Below the pieces are notes generated by a model. The model had not been told where the DNA came from. It made no database searches and saw only the letters and a program-made list of their open reading frames with translations. Below, piece after piece: positions 9,701 to 21,700 of a DNA stretch of 23,006 nt (the stretch's first letter is position 1; every line of letters begins with the position of its first letter). Origin of the DNA: Acidithiobacillus sp. (GTDB lineage Bacteria; Pseudomonadota; Gammaproteobacteria; Acidithiobacillales; Acidithiobacillaceae); assembly GCA_028065135.1 (NCBI GenBank), contig JAPTWR010000067.1:1-23006 (forward strand). The letters are read 5' to 3'. A program made the translations under genes and the position numbers.

Positions 9701-12700
9701 AGTGCCACCGGCAGCGCCGGAAGTCTTGCCCATCCTCCAGGCCGTGCCTAAAGCGGTTCACGGTATTCTGCCCAAAGCGCAGCGCGCCTTCGTGCAGCAG
9801 TTGCTGCGCGGGCCGGAAGCCCGGTTTTTCAGCGACAAGATGCGGGAACTGGAGGCCCTGTTACCGACGATCCCGGATCTGCGCGAGACGTCCGGGCAAG
9901 GGGAGGATGCCGTAGTTCACCTGCATTACTTCACGGCTTCCGCCGACTGGTATATCACCGAGATTGTGAGGGACCCGGATTATGCCGGGGATGCCTTTGG
10001 CTTGGCCGATCTGGGCATGGGGTTCCCAGAGATGGGCTACATGTCACTGCCGGAAATCATGGGGGTGGCGGAACTCGATTTTCATTTCGCGTCGCGTCCA
10101 TTGAGGCTGGTACTCCACCCCAACGCCGAGCGAGTCGCATCCCGGAACGAATCCGGCAAGACGAACGCGCCGGTGCCCGACCCTGACTCGTCACCGGAAC
10201 TGGGCGATGCGGATTCAGAAGAGGGGGTTGCGCCCCTGCAAGGGGTCCTGTTTTATCGCGGGGGTGTCAGAAGAAGCATGATGCCTGCGGGTCGCACCAT
10301 TGAAGAGGTGATCGACTATGAAAAAAACGAATTGGACCACGACATTCAGGCGGTTGCGGAAAACATGGCGTATCAGAGAGCGCTGCCGCCCGCAAGCCTG
10401 CAATGGGTCGCCAATACACCGGAGGAAGCCAGCGAGTACGGAGACGTCCGGAAAGTCCGCTTCCATGATCCTGTGGTGATGGCCAGGGACGTTTTGGGCG
10501 GAATGCTGGTAGGGGAGCGGACGGAACTGGACGCCGCCTTGCGGACGGCCCGTGCCGTAGCTGTCGAAGCCTCCCGTGACCTGTTGCTCTCCGTGGTCAA
10601 CGCTTCGGAAATCGACAGGGTACCGGAGCCGCTCATGATCGAGACGCTGGACATGATCCGCGACATTCAGCGTTCGTGGCCGGATGCCCGAGTGGCGCGT
10701 GCCCGCGTTACTGGAGGCGAGGACGAAGACCATCCGGTGGTGACCTTGGGCCTTATCATGGGTGTCTTTGTGGAGCCGCGCGCGTCGGGCGGTTATGGCG
10801 AACGGCTGGACGGGGACAGAATCTGGGTGTTCGCCGGGGATACGAAGCGTGGAATATCCGGTTACCAGAATAAAAACAAGGTGTTTTACGACGCCTCCCA
10901 TGTGGCGGACAAGCTTCGGCTCGCCGCCTGGTTGAAGGATCATGGAGCGGCGTTCGGTACGGTGACGCTCCGGCTGAACGGAGAGCGCGAGATTCTGGGC
11001 AATCCCTTCCACAGCGATTTTGTGGAAACGGTTCAGGAAGGGGCGGATCGCTGGCTCCAGATCGGCAGACGGACCCCGATGACCATCCTGCTGGAAATCG
11101 AGAACCACAAGCGGTATCCAGGAGACCGGTTCACCATGTATCAGGCGGAACTGGCGGATGCGGGACGTCTGATGGACGGTTGGCACGCGGAGCATCCGAA
11201 CACCCCCATGCTGGTATCCGTCAGGAGAGGGGATTATTCCGCTCCGTTGCCCATGGCGGCCATCGCCGACTATCTGGGAGCCTCAGCCGCCGTCGTGCGG
11301 GAGGCTGGGCATGGAACACAGGATGGCGAGATCAAGCAACTACAGGCGGTCGATGCCGTGGTCTATGTCGGGAAATCCAGCCGGGCCAGCCATGACACGG
11401 GAAAAACATTCACCGCCGCGGAAAAGGAGGGGGCGACGAAACCTACCTGGATGTTCACTACGGACAAGGGCAACTTCACGCGAAACATGAAGCACGATAA
11501 TGAGCGATGGGAAAAATGGCGGGAAGCAGAGGCGGACAACGCGCTTCAGGTCAAGAAAAACCGCGATCAGGCGGTTGCAAAATGGGTACCGCTACCTGCA
11601 TCGTCACCGAAACCTCTGGTGGAACCGAAGGCCTTAGCTACACAGGAAACAGAAGCGCCACAGCCTACACAAAGCATTTTCTATACCGGGAATGCGCCGA
11701 AAAAAGAGGGCGACACCGTAGCGCAAATACTCAGGAATTGGGGCGATTCTGGCATCGCGGCTGTCACGGATGATCGCGCAGCTTCCTACTTGGAAATGCC
11801 ATCCAATACGGGAAGCCTGCGCGTTTTGTTGACCGCTCGCCCCGAAGGATTGCAGCAGGAAGCCGTTGGCCAAGTCGAATACAAAGAACCGGTCATCCTG
11901 GCAACGCTGCCCGATCACGCGGTGCTGGTGGCGGAACAGTCCTACCTGGATGCATACCGGAGCACTTTGAAGCCTGAACAGAATATGCAGGAAAACATAC
12001 TGGTCACGCTGGCGTCATGGATGACGGCGGGACAGAGGGATTCCCTGCGCAACATACTGAATGATGGCCGAGATGTAGATCTGCCGCATACGCTAAGCCA
12101 GTTGAACACGATAGCGAACTGGTTGCGCAATCCCACTTCCGGCCCCGGCAATCGTCCTGTTCCGTTGCCCCGAGTAGCCGAAATTCAGGCGGGTGCCGGG
12201 TTGAACGTCCTGACCTACCGTAGTCCCGACAGTCTGCAGCGTTGGTTCATCACCGGCATGGACCCATTTTCCGGCGCGCTGTACGGCCTGCAGATGGTCC
12301 GGTCCCGCCCCGATGGCCGGTGGGAGGCGCAAATGGGGCCGGTTTCGCGGCAGGAGTTGCTGGATGCGGGTTTCCTGTTGGAACTGATACCAGCGGAGAC
12401 CTTTGTGGTGGCCGACCGGATGCGCGAAATGGCTCCATACATCAGCGGCGTGGACGCATTGCCCGCCGAACCACCAAGGGCGGCGACGCCAAGCGCCGCG
12501 CCAGACCTGAAAGTCGGGGAGCAAACCATGTTCGACTCTGGAATCCCGGCGTCGGGCCATACCATTGGCGATTTGCTGAGTAATCTGCGCGAAAACGGCG
12601 TGAACATGATCGCCCCGTCCGACGTGATCAACCAGTATTTTTACATGGAGCGGGGCGAAAGCGTCCGTATGGTGTACAGCGATCCCGTAGGAAAGAACTC

Positions 12701-15700
12701 GGAACCCCCTGCCGGGGTGCAACCCCTGCACTATCATGATCCGGTCACTTTGGCGGTGGGTCCAGATAACCTGATCCTGGTAGCGGAACGGGCGGAACTG
12801 GATGCCTATCTGGCCCAAAATCCGCAACAGTCCGCAGCCTTGGCATCTCACCCGGCGTCCACTCTGGACATACCGGAACGCCTGAAGGCGTTAGCGACTC
12901 CAGAACAGCAATCCGAGTGGCGCGCGTTGGCTGACGACGATGACGAGTCACGGGAACTGTTGCAGGTTCAATTAAACCGGCTGGATCTCGATATAAAGAA
13001 TCTGCCAACGGTCGATACTGCGGAACGACTGCGTCTGGATGGTCGCGCCGGATTGATATTGCGTTCGGAAAATCAAGATGAGCAGTGGTTCATAACAGGC
13101 CGAAATGCCGATGAAACCGCTTATGGCCTGCACATCCATGGGGAACAGGCCACGGTAGGCCGTGTGGACCTGCGCGTGGCGCTACTGGAAGCCCCGATAC
13201 TGATTACTGATCACGAAGCGGGGCCCATTCGTGCCGATCTGCGGGATGGTGCCATCCTGATCGAAAGTGTGGAGTACGAAGATGATCCGCGTGCGATTTT
13301 CTGGCGCGGCGGACAGAATGGCACTTTGCCCCTGGTGCAGCGCATCGAGGACATCCTTGATTATGAGCGGAACACGCTGGAAAACGAGGATGTGCGTGTC
13401 AATACCAATGCGATGGAGTACCTGCACCTGCCGCCGGTGCGCACCCTCCAATGGGTAACGACCACGGAAGCTGCCGCGCGGGAATACGGTGATCCGCAGA
13501 TGGTCATATTCACCGATCCGGTGGTTTTGGCGCGGGACGATCATGGCGGAGTCCTGGTTGCCGAGCGCGAAATGCTGGAAGTTGCGGCGAGGTCCATCAT
13601 GACCCCGGCATCTGCAGCATCCCTCTCTGATGATGCGGTCGATCCCGTCCGCGTACATGCCCAGCAAGCGGAGCAACAAGCTGGCAATAGTGCGCCATTC
13701 GCGCCAGCACGCGCAGAAAAAGCTGGACTGTCCGAACTGGCCCAGGAAGGCCCGACCTACCAGAACGCCGTAGAAGCGATTGAAAGTGCCGGCGGATGGG
13801 ATGCGGTGGCCGACAGTCCCGCGCTCCAGAAGTCCTTGCAGGACCAACTCGATCACCTGATCCAGATGCGGGCGGAACAGGTATCACAGGTTTTGCAGGA
13901 AGGCGGCTGGAAATGGTCGGGTGCGGCCTTTTCTCGCCCTGATGCGGAAAACGGCATGGGGTTGCACCCCGGCATGGGGTTCAAGATTTTCCCGAATGGC
14001 CGTTCTTCGGGTGGAAACATGGTGCATTGGGGGTATCGGATCACCCGGCGCGATGGGGAAACGCCGACGGCCATAGATATAGAGGATGAAATGACGCTGG
14101 ATGCCCAGGGTTTGGTGGCGTCCATGCTGGATCAAATGGAAACGCTAAAGCAGGTTGCCGAACCGGCACCATCTGCCAGCAACGCAGTGCAGGCCATGGA
14201 AATTTCAACGGATGTGCAAAAAAACCTGAATGCCTTGCGACCTTTTGTTTCCGATCGCCAATTCAACGCCATCCGCAATGTGCTTTCCGGTGAGTCCGGG
14301 CTGGAAGCCGCCCAATCCGAAGCCATGGATCTGGCGCGACTGGCGCAATGGATCAGCCAAAAAGCCCTGACCTATCCGGGCGGTCGTATCGCAAATGGTG
14401 GACATTTGGCACCCGATGACGCAGCGGTGCAGGGTGTGGCCGCTAACTGCGTACTGGCCTATCAGAATCAAAGCGGCACCCGCAAAACCTATCTGACCGG
14501 CATGGATGATCTGGGTAATCTTTACGGCATTCGTATCCGTACCAGGGCGATTGCTGGTCCTGTGAGCTTGGCGAATATCCTGAATCAGGGGGACACGCTG
14601 AATCTCACCATGCAGCCCACACCCGTAGCGGAGCTTCTGAAAGAAGATGGGTACCTTCCTGAAGGCGTGTCCAGTGAACCGGCAGTGTATGCCATTCATG
14701 AACCTTACCGGGACGCTATCGCCCGCATCCTTCCCGCCGAACAGGTGCAGTTCGTTTTGAATCTGGCCGTATCCGCCATGCCGGATGACTGGACGGGTAG
14801 CGCGCATAAAATCCAGATAGTGGAACGCGCTCTGCGGACCATTCCCGACGAAACCCTGCGGATGGCGACACTGGAGAATCTGAAAACCGCAGCCGATGCT
14901 GTGGAACAGAATCGTCATGCGGAAGCAGTACGCGCAGGGCTGGCCGATGATCCAGTACCGGAAGCACCGCAAATAGATGCGGGTGTCGGCCTGACCGACA
15001 AGACAGGACCATCGCTGGCAACGCCGGTAGCTACCTTGCAGGAATCCATCATTACCGCCCTGCAAGGCGTTCCGGGTCTGACCATGGAACCATCGCCCCA
15101 TGCCACGGAAGTTTTAGTCACGGATTCCCGCAGCCAGCATGTTTACTCGATCACTCAGCAAAACGAGGATTTCAGGGTCCATGTGAAGGAGGCCGAAAAA
15201 GAAGATTACGAAGACCGTTTCGCCACCCTGGATGATGCAATGGATTTTGTACGCCATGAGATTTTCACGGCACGGGAAATCCATGTAGATGAATCCAGTC
15301 CCTACTATCAGGCGCTGCTAAACACGTTGCCCGGCATGCCTGAAGCGGAACGCAAAAAGATGTTTCTGGCCGTGACCGGTGTCATGCCGGATGACTGGAC
15401 GGGCACATTGATAAAGCGCCGCGTCGTATCGCGGGTCGCCAATGCTTATGCTGCGCATTTTCCCGCATCCGTGACGGTAGATCAGGTCATGGAAAGGCTG
15501 GTGGCGGCATCCACGCGGGTCAACGGTCTGGATCTGGCGGACATGCCCCTGTCACCTGCGGCAGAACTGCCGGGTGCAACCCCGCCGTCTGCAAGACTGC
15601 CGTCTGCAAGCCTGCCGGCTGCAAGACCATTCGGCACCCTGGACCCCATTGCCAGTGTCATGCTGAAGAAGATCGAAGACTCCCCATACAGCCTGCCCTA

Positions 15701-18700
15701 TCTGTTGGGCGATGATCGCGCAAGGGATGTGGATGATCCACCTTACGAAGAAGATGCCGAGTGGGCTGCCGCGCGGGTCCAGTTTGCGGATGAAATCGAC
15801 GCCGTGCTCAATGCCCGTATCCGGCAGAATGTGGATGCCCTGGGCGAGCGCGGATGGATGCAGCCGATACTCCACGGCGATTTGACGCGAGGCGGCGCGG
15901 CGATTCATCTGGAACCCTTGCAGGGTTCCAACCCTTTGCAGGGAGCTAACCCCAACCTGAATACCGATGGCGACATGCAGGGATTGGTATACCGGGTATC
16001 TCTCGCTGCGGATACGGAGGGGCGGGAAACGCGCTCCGTGCGGGATTATCTGCGCAGTTCGAGTGTGCAATTCGCAGATGAACTCCACGGTATTGCAGAA
16101 CAGATCAAGCAAAATCTCGATCAGCGCATGTCGGTGGCTTCGGTTGCAGACGAAAAAGCTTCCCGGCAGGTATCACTGGATGATTATGTGGTCGCCCATA
16201 TCTGGGAACACGCGCCGATGGTGGCGCAACAGGCAAAAGCCAATGCGCTGGAGCATTTTCTGCTGGGCAACGTGCTGGGTGCCACCAGCAACGCCATTCT
16301 GGATGCCATCGAGGATGAAACGCTGCCCCAGGCGGTACGCGATGCGGCCAAAGCTGTATTGCAGGGACGGGAAGGCATGACCGATTACCGGGAAAGGATA
16401 GGCCGCATGGTTTTTGATGCGGAACGTGCCCAGCCAGCCATGCTGGAAGGCGATCTGCTACCCGTTGAAGAACGGAAATCGGAGCATCTTCAAAACGCTG
16501 AGAACCTTGTTAAAAACGCCGAGAATCTCGTTAGCAGAATATCGCAACGGGAACAGCGGGAACGTGCTGAAAAAGCGCGTGACGAATCGGGGATACGAGT
16601 AACAACAGCCCGTATCATTCCGACTCGCGCCGGTATTGTGGCCGTGCCAGATGACCCTGCATTACCGGTTTATCACGCAGGCGAGGGTGTTTCCAAAGTG
16701 CCGGTTCCGCCGCGTGAAACAACGCCCGTCACCGATCCTCTTCTGGACGGTTATGTGATCGCCCATGTCCGCATGCACGGGACCCCGGAATTGCTGGACC
16801 AGTTCAATGCGCTGGCCGCATTGGATGCCCTGCCGGGTGCAATCCTGCCGGGCCTGGTGGACGACGCGCTGGTCAGCGCGCGGAATGACATCAACCTCTC
16901 TTTCGGGCTCCACAATCTGGCCGGAGACATAGCGCGGTCTGATTCAGCCATCATCGACTACGCCAAGGTGATAGGCTCATCCATGGCTGCCAGCGTGCCG
17001 CACGCGGAAAAGACCCGCAACCCAATGTCGGCCGATGTTTTTGTATCGGATGCACCTGCCACCGATGATGCGCGTCCGGACGCTCTGGAAACGTGGCGAA
17101 ACAGCATCATCGAGGCCATAGCATACATTCGCGCGGCTTTGGCTGAGATAGACCTGGACCAGGTGCGGGATGCGGAAGAGGTGCAGCACGTACTGGACCG
17201 CATCAAAGCTACCGAAAACAGCGCGGTGGTGACGGCCCCGCGCCGCATGGCCCGTGAGCTGGGAGACGCGCTGGTCGGCAATACCGTTGCTGAAGCCACT
17301 TATCGCAGCGCCGAAAATGCTGAGCTGAATAAAGCCATGGGCGCATTGCACGATATGGAAAAAACGGCGCAGGAGCGACTCGTCACCGTCAATAAAGCCC
17401 GTGGCAAGCAAACCATTAAAGATCTGTCGGCCGATGCCCCGCTGGCAGAATATGCCGCAGCGGTGTTTCTGGCGGAGTACGGGCGCATCACACACCCCGA
17501 TCAGATAGAACGCATCCTTGCGGATATTGAAAACCGCAATGTAGATCACCTGCAATCCCTCATCGGGCGCAACAGCCAAAATACGGCCTCGCAGCGCATC
17601 TTTGAACGGGCAACCGGCATCAAGTTGGGCAAGACCCAGAAAGAACGGGTACGCCAGATTGACGCGTGGGCGGAGATTTCCCCGGAACAACGCCGGGCCA
17701 CAGACAGCACAAGAGAAGCGGATCGCCGTCATCAGCAGCGAATGCGTGATGTGCGCGACACCTGGGAGCCGTTATCCCGTATTCAGGTGCAAGTCGCCGA
17801 CGGGAGCATCCTGAACGCACAGGATTATGTGCAGAAAATGGTTGCGGACGGCTATGCGACCGCCGTAGCGGTGAAGCGTGGGGCTGCCCGCGAGTACCGC
17901 TTGATGGACGCGGAGCGCAACACTCGCTCCCTTGGCGGTAATCGTCAGCTCAACCGGTTTTTATTCAATGTGCTGGCACTGGAACATGGTGGAAATGTAG
18001 CGGCTGCCATGCGCCTGGCTGGTATTGATATCGTGCCGGACTTGGCGCCTTCGGCGCCGCTACCAGAAGAGACGATCACCCCGGAACAGGCCGAAGCCCT
18101 GAATCACCTGTTTGGTATGGGCAACGCACCTGCGGTGGCTTCTCCTGTGGAAGTCACGGAGACCGTGCCAGCAACATCACCCGATCAGCCTATTGTGGAG
18201 GAACCCCCGATGGCGACAGCAGCGGACACCGAAGAGGACGTGGAGGAAAATCCGATGGCGAACGCAGAAGATGACGAATGGGTGGATCTGGAGGATGAAG
18301 AGTTAGGAGAGGATACAGACCCGGAACCCGCGATCGGAAAACAGCCGGTGCCGGCCAGTATCGCATTACAGGTGCCAGACCTGTTCTCGCCCCTGGCAGA
18401 GGTCGTTCTGGAACCCAGCTATACCAATGATAACGGCGTTTTCGCCGATCAACATACGACAGCCTGGAAACAGGGAGACAACGCCATGTCGCGGGTGGAG
18501 GTATCCGTCGCACGGGACAGGCAAGGAAGCTATCACGGGGCCATCCGACTGCCCAACTCCAGCGAGCCCATTACGTTGGATGGCATGGGCTATGCGACCT
18601 TTCAGGAAGCGCACATGGCGCATCGTGGACGAGCCGTAGAACGGCTACTCCAAGAAGCCGGGGCAAACATGGCCACCGCCTCTGAAAACCATTTGAAAAT

Positions 18701-21700
18701 CGCACTGGCGCGCGCCGTGGCGGCGCATCCGGATGGCGACAGTATTACCACCAACCCGCCGTACCTGGTGGCTGGACGTGGCGACGAGATGATGCGACTG
18801 GTGGATGGAGATTTGCCGGATGACGCGGAAATACGGATCAGGTGGTGGGCCACCCGGTATCGACCTGAAGACATGCCCACGCTTCTGATTACGCACCTGG
18901 ACGAGGACCTTCCGGCAGAGTGGTATGCGGTATTGATCGCGGACAATCTGGGTAGCGCCAGGCGGCCTGAAGATGTACTTGCCGCCATCCCGCTGCCGGG
19001 AACGCTTGCCGATTTTGTGGAAAATCAGGGCCATAACGTCTGGAATAGCGCCGAGTTTCAGGCAGTCCTCAGCGAGGAGCAGCGCCAGGTCGTCGCAACG
19101 CAACCGATGGGCGATACACATCCTCAACTATGGACGAACCAGCCAATAGCTTCCGTAGATGCCACCACAGCACTCAGAGACTTTCCATTCTGGCCAAGAA
19201 ACGCCGAAGAGGGCGCGCACTTCCCAGAAGCGAACCTTATTGACTCCTTGGGTAATGCCCAACGATATGCCGCACTGAAGTTTGTCGATGAACAGGCTGG
19301 ACACGCGGTCACGATTGCCGTGATAAGAGACGACCAAGGCTTTGTGTCGGAAGCGAGCGGGCGATTTGGCAATTATCACAAAGGTCTTGACGGGTTAAAT
19401 GTTTACAGGGATCAGGTACGGCACTATGCAACCTTTGATGAGGCTGCAAAAGCGGGGATTCAATCCGCATTGAAAGTGGTGCGCGAAGAGTCGCCGACAC
19501 TGATGGCCGCCATCCAGGCATGGCAAAAAGGGGAGCCTGGCGAGATTGAGCCATTGGTGGGTGGGGTGGATCGTCGCTTTATAGACGAGGGGACACCGAT
19601 TCGTGCAGTCGTTGTAGAGTCTGACAGTCATCTGGACCGGATGACGCGAGAAGACGCGCCCACGTATTCGGTATCGTCGTTGGATAGCACGGGTGAAACA
19701 CTGTATCGAGGGACATTCCGGAAACGCGAAGACGCGGAAATCCTGATAAACCATCTGGTGACGCACTCTGAAGGGCCGAAGCTGGTACCCTGGAGCGCGT
19801 ACCTGGCCCAGCAGCGTGAGACGCTGATCCCGGAGTCACTGCTTCCCGTAGCCTCTGTGGAAGCAAATCATGCCGAGAAGCCGGGCGCAATCGTGCCGTA
19901 TCCCGTACAGAAGCCAGAAAACCTGCCGGAGCGCACCTGGGAGGCGGTACCGGCGGGCCTGCGTGGGCACCTGCTGCCGATGATTGAAAAGCTGCTCGGT
20001 TTTCCGATGCGGCATGATGATCTCCACTTTCAGGGGCGTAATTCAGGTAACAAGCTGCTCTCCATGAATTTTATAGCGCCTGATGGAGTACGGGCCAATC
20101 TTCATGTGGCCGCGTATCAGGATCAGCACGGGGAATGGATTATCGAGCGTCAGCGCCTGCGCTTCACGGACGTGTTTGCGGTGGGGGAACATAAGGTCTA
20201 CCCCTTTCTGCAAAAGTTGCAGGCGGCCGGTCTGTATGACCAGGTGGACACGGTGGAAACGCGGGATAGTGACCTCTTGAACGGTACCCCTGCCGTCACG
20301 GTATGCGCCGTCCGTGATCGCACGCAACTGGATGAGCTGGTGGCATTGCGTGGAATGAAGCCCATGGAGGTGCTGGCAACCGTCTCCCTGACGGGTGATG
20401 CGGGCTTTGAAAGTGACGGTCGCTACGCCGCCATTCTGGAGAAGAAACTGGGTGAGGCGGCGGATCAACTGGACAAATGGAAGCGGGCTTTTCCTGATAA
20501 TCCGCTGCGTCTGGTCGTGGTCGCCGTGGACGAAGATGGCACCCAGCAAGAGCATGTCGTGGCGGCTCGGCGGCAAATGGTCCGCGATATTCTGGGGGCG
20601 CCTGCCGATGTGTTGCGCGTGCAGGATGACCTTCAGCAGGTCCGGTTCTCCGCAGCGGTTGCACAATCCGACGCGGTGATGGTGCTTGGTGATCCGCTGG
20701 AAGACAAGGAAGCGAAACAGTGGATCGACAAAAACTTCCGGGCGGAGGACAAAAAGAAGTTTATTCGCGCCACCTGGGTCTATGCCCCTGCGTTCACTGA
20801 ACTGCATCAGGAAAAACTGGTGGATCAGGTTATGAACCGCTGGAAGTACAAGCGAATGGACAACGAGAAAACGGCGGCACTGGCGCAGAGCGTGCCGCAG
20901 GCCGTCGTGCCGCAGGAGGTTCCACCGGTGCGGAGTGTGTCGGCCATCGAAAGCGCACCCGTCACCGTCCATGCTCAGGTCCCCGTGCCGGCGGCCGCCA
21001 TACCGGCGGCAGTCGATCCGTCACCAGCCGTAACGGCCAGCACCGAGAACCTGCCCACGAACCCGGAGGAGGGTGCCACAGTGAAACCCGTGCGATTAGC
21101 CATGCCAGAAGAGGTGATTGCCTACATCGAGCCGTTGGCGGCACGCGTCTCCCAGCACGTCGGCGCGGATGCCCGGAACTTTACGATGGTGCTGGATGGC
21201 GTGGTCCCGGCGAACGTGCCGACCAACCGTTTCACGCTGGACGACACACTGGAACCGGCGCACTTTGGGTTTGTTCTGCGCAATGAGGGTGCCGGTATGC
21301 CCATAGAAACCCTCATCGACCTGCCGCCATTTGATGTGGTCATGAACTCGCAAATCGCCGAGATCGTGGCGGAGCGTGTCGGTGCGGCGTATGAAAACCG
21401 GAATATGAAGCGGATTGGCGAGATGATGACGGCGCCGACCGCAGAGGCGGCACTTTGGCGGATACGGAACACGGACCAGCCCAGGGACATGGAGACGGGC
21501 GAGAAAGTCGATATGACGACCGTCAAGGCGCTGCGTACCGACCGCCAAGTGAATGATGCCGGAGTCTGGCGCGAAGCCACCATCGTAGACCGGCAGACCC
21601 TGTTGGCATCCGGCGACCCGGATGCGCTTCTGGGCGACCGGTGGGTGTTGATGGCGGATACCACTGAATGGACTGTGGTGATGGAAGAGGCGCGCAACAA

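Noticed and set aside
10215..11195. Antisense open frame (326 codons)
   Set aside because: Same shadow character; it cuts across the repeat module and alpha/beta domain, which are well supported on the + strand.
11361..11415. GKSS and TGKT peptides suggesting a P-loop NTPase
   Set aside because: The glycine-rich lead of a Walker A loop is missing and no Walker B follows; the segment matches the duplicated alpha/beta domain instead.
18753..18764. NPPY tetrapeptide suggesting a second adenine methyltransferase
   Set aside because: No AdoMet-binding motif or matching strands around it; most likely chance.
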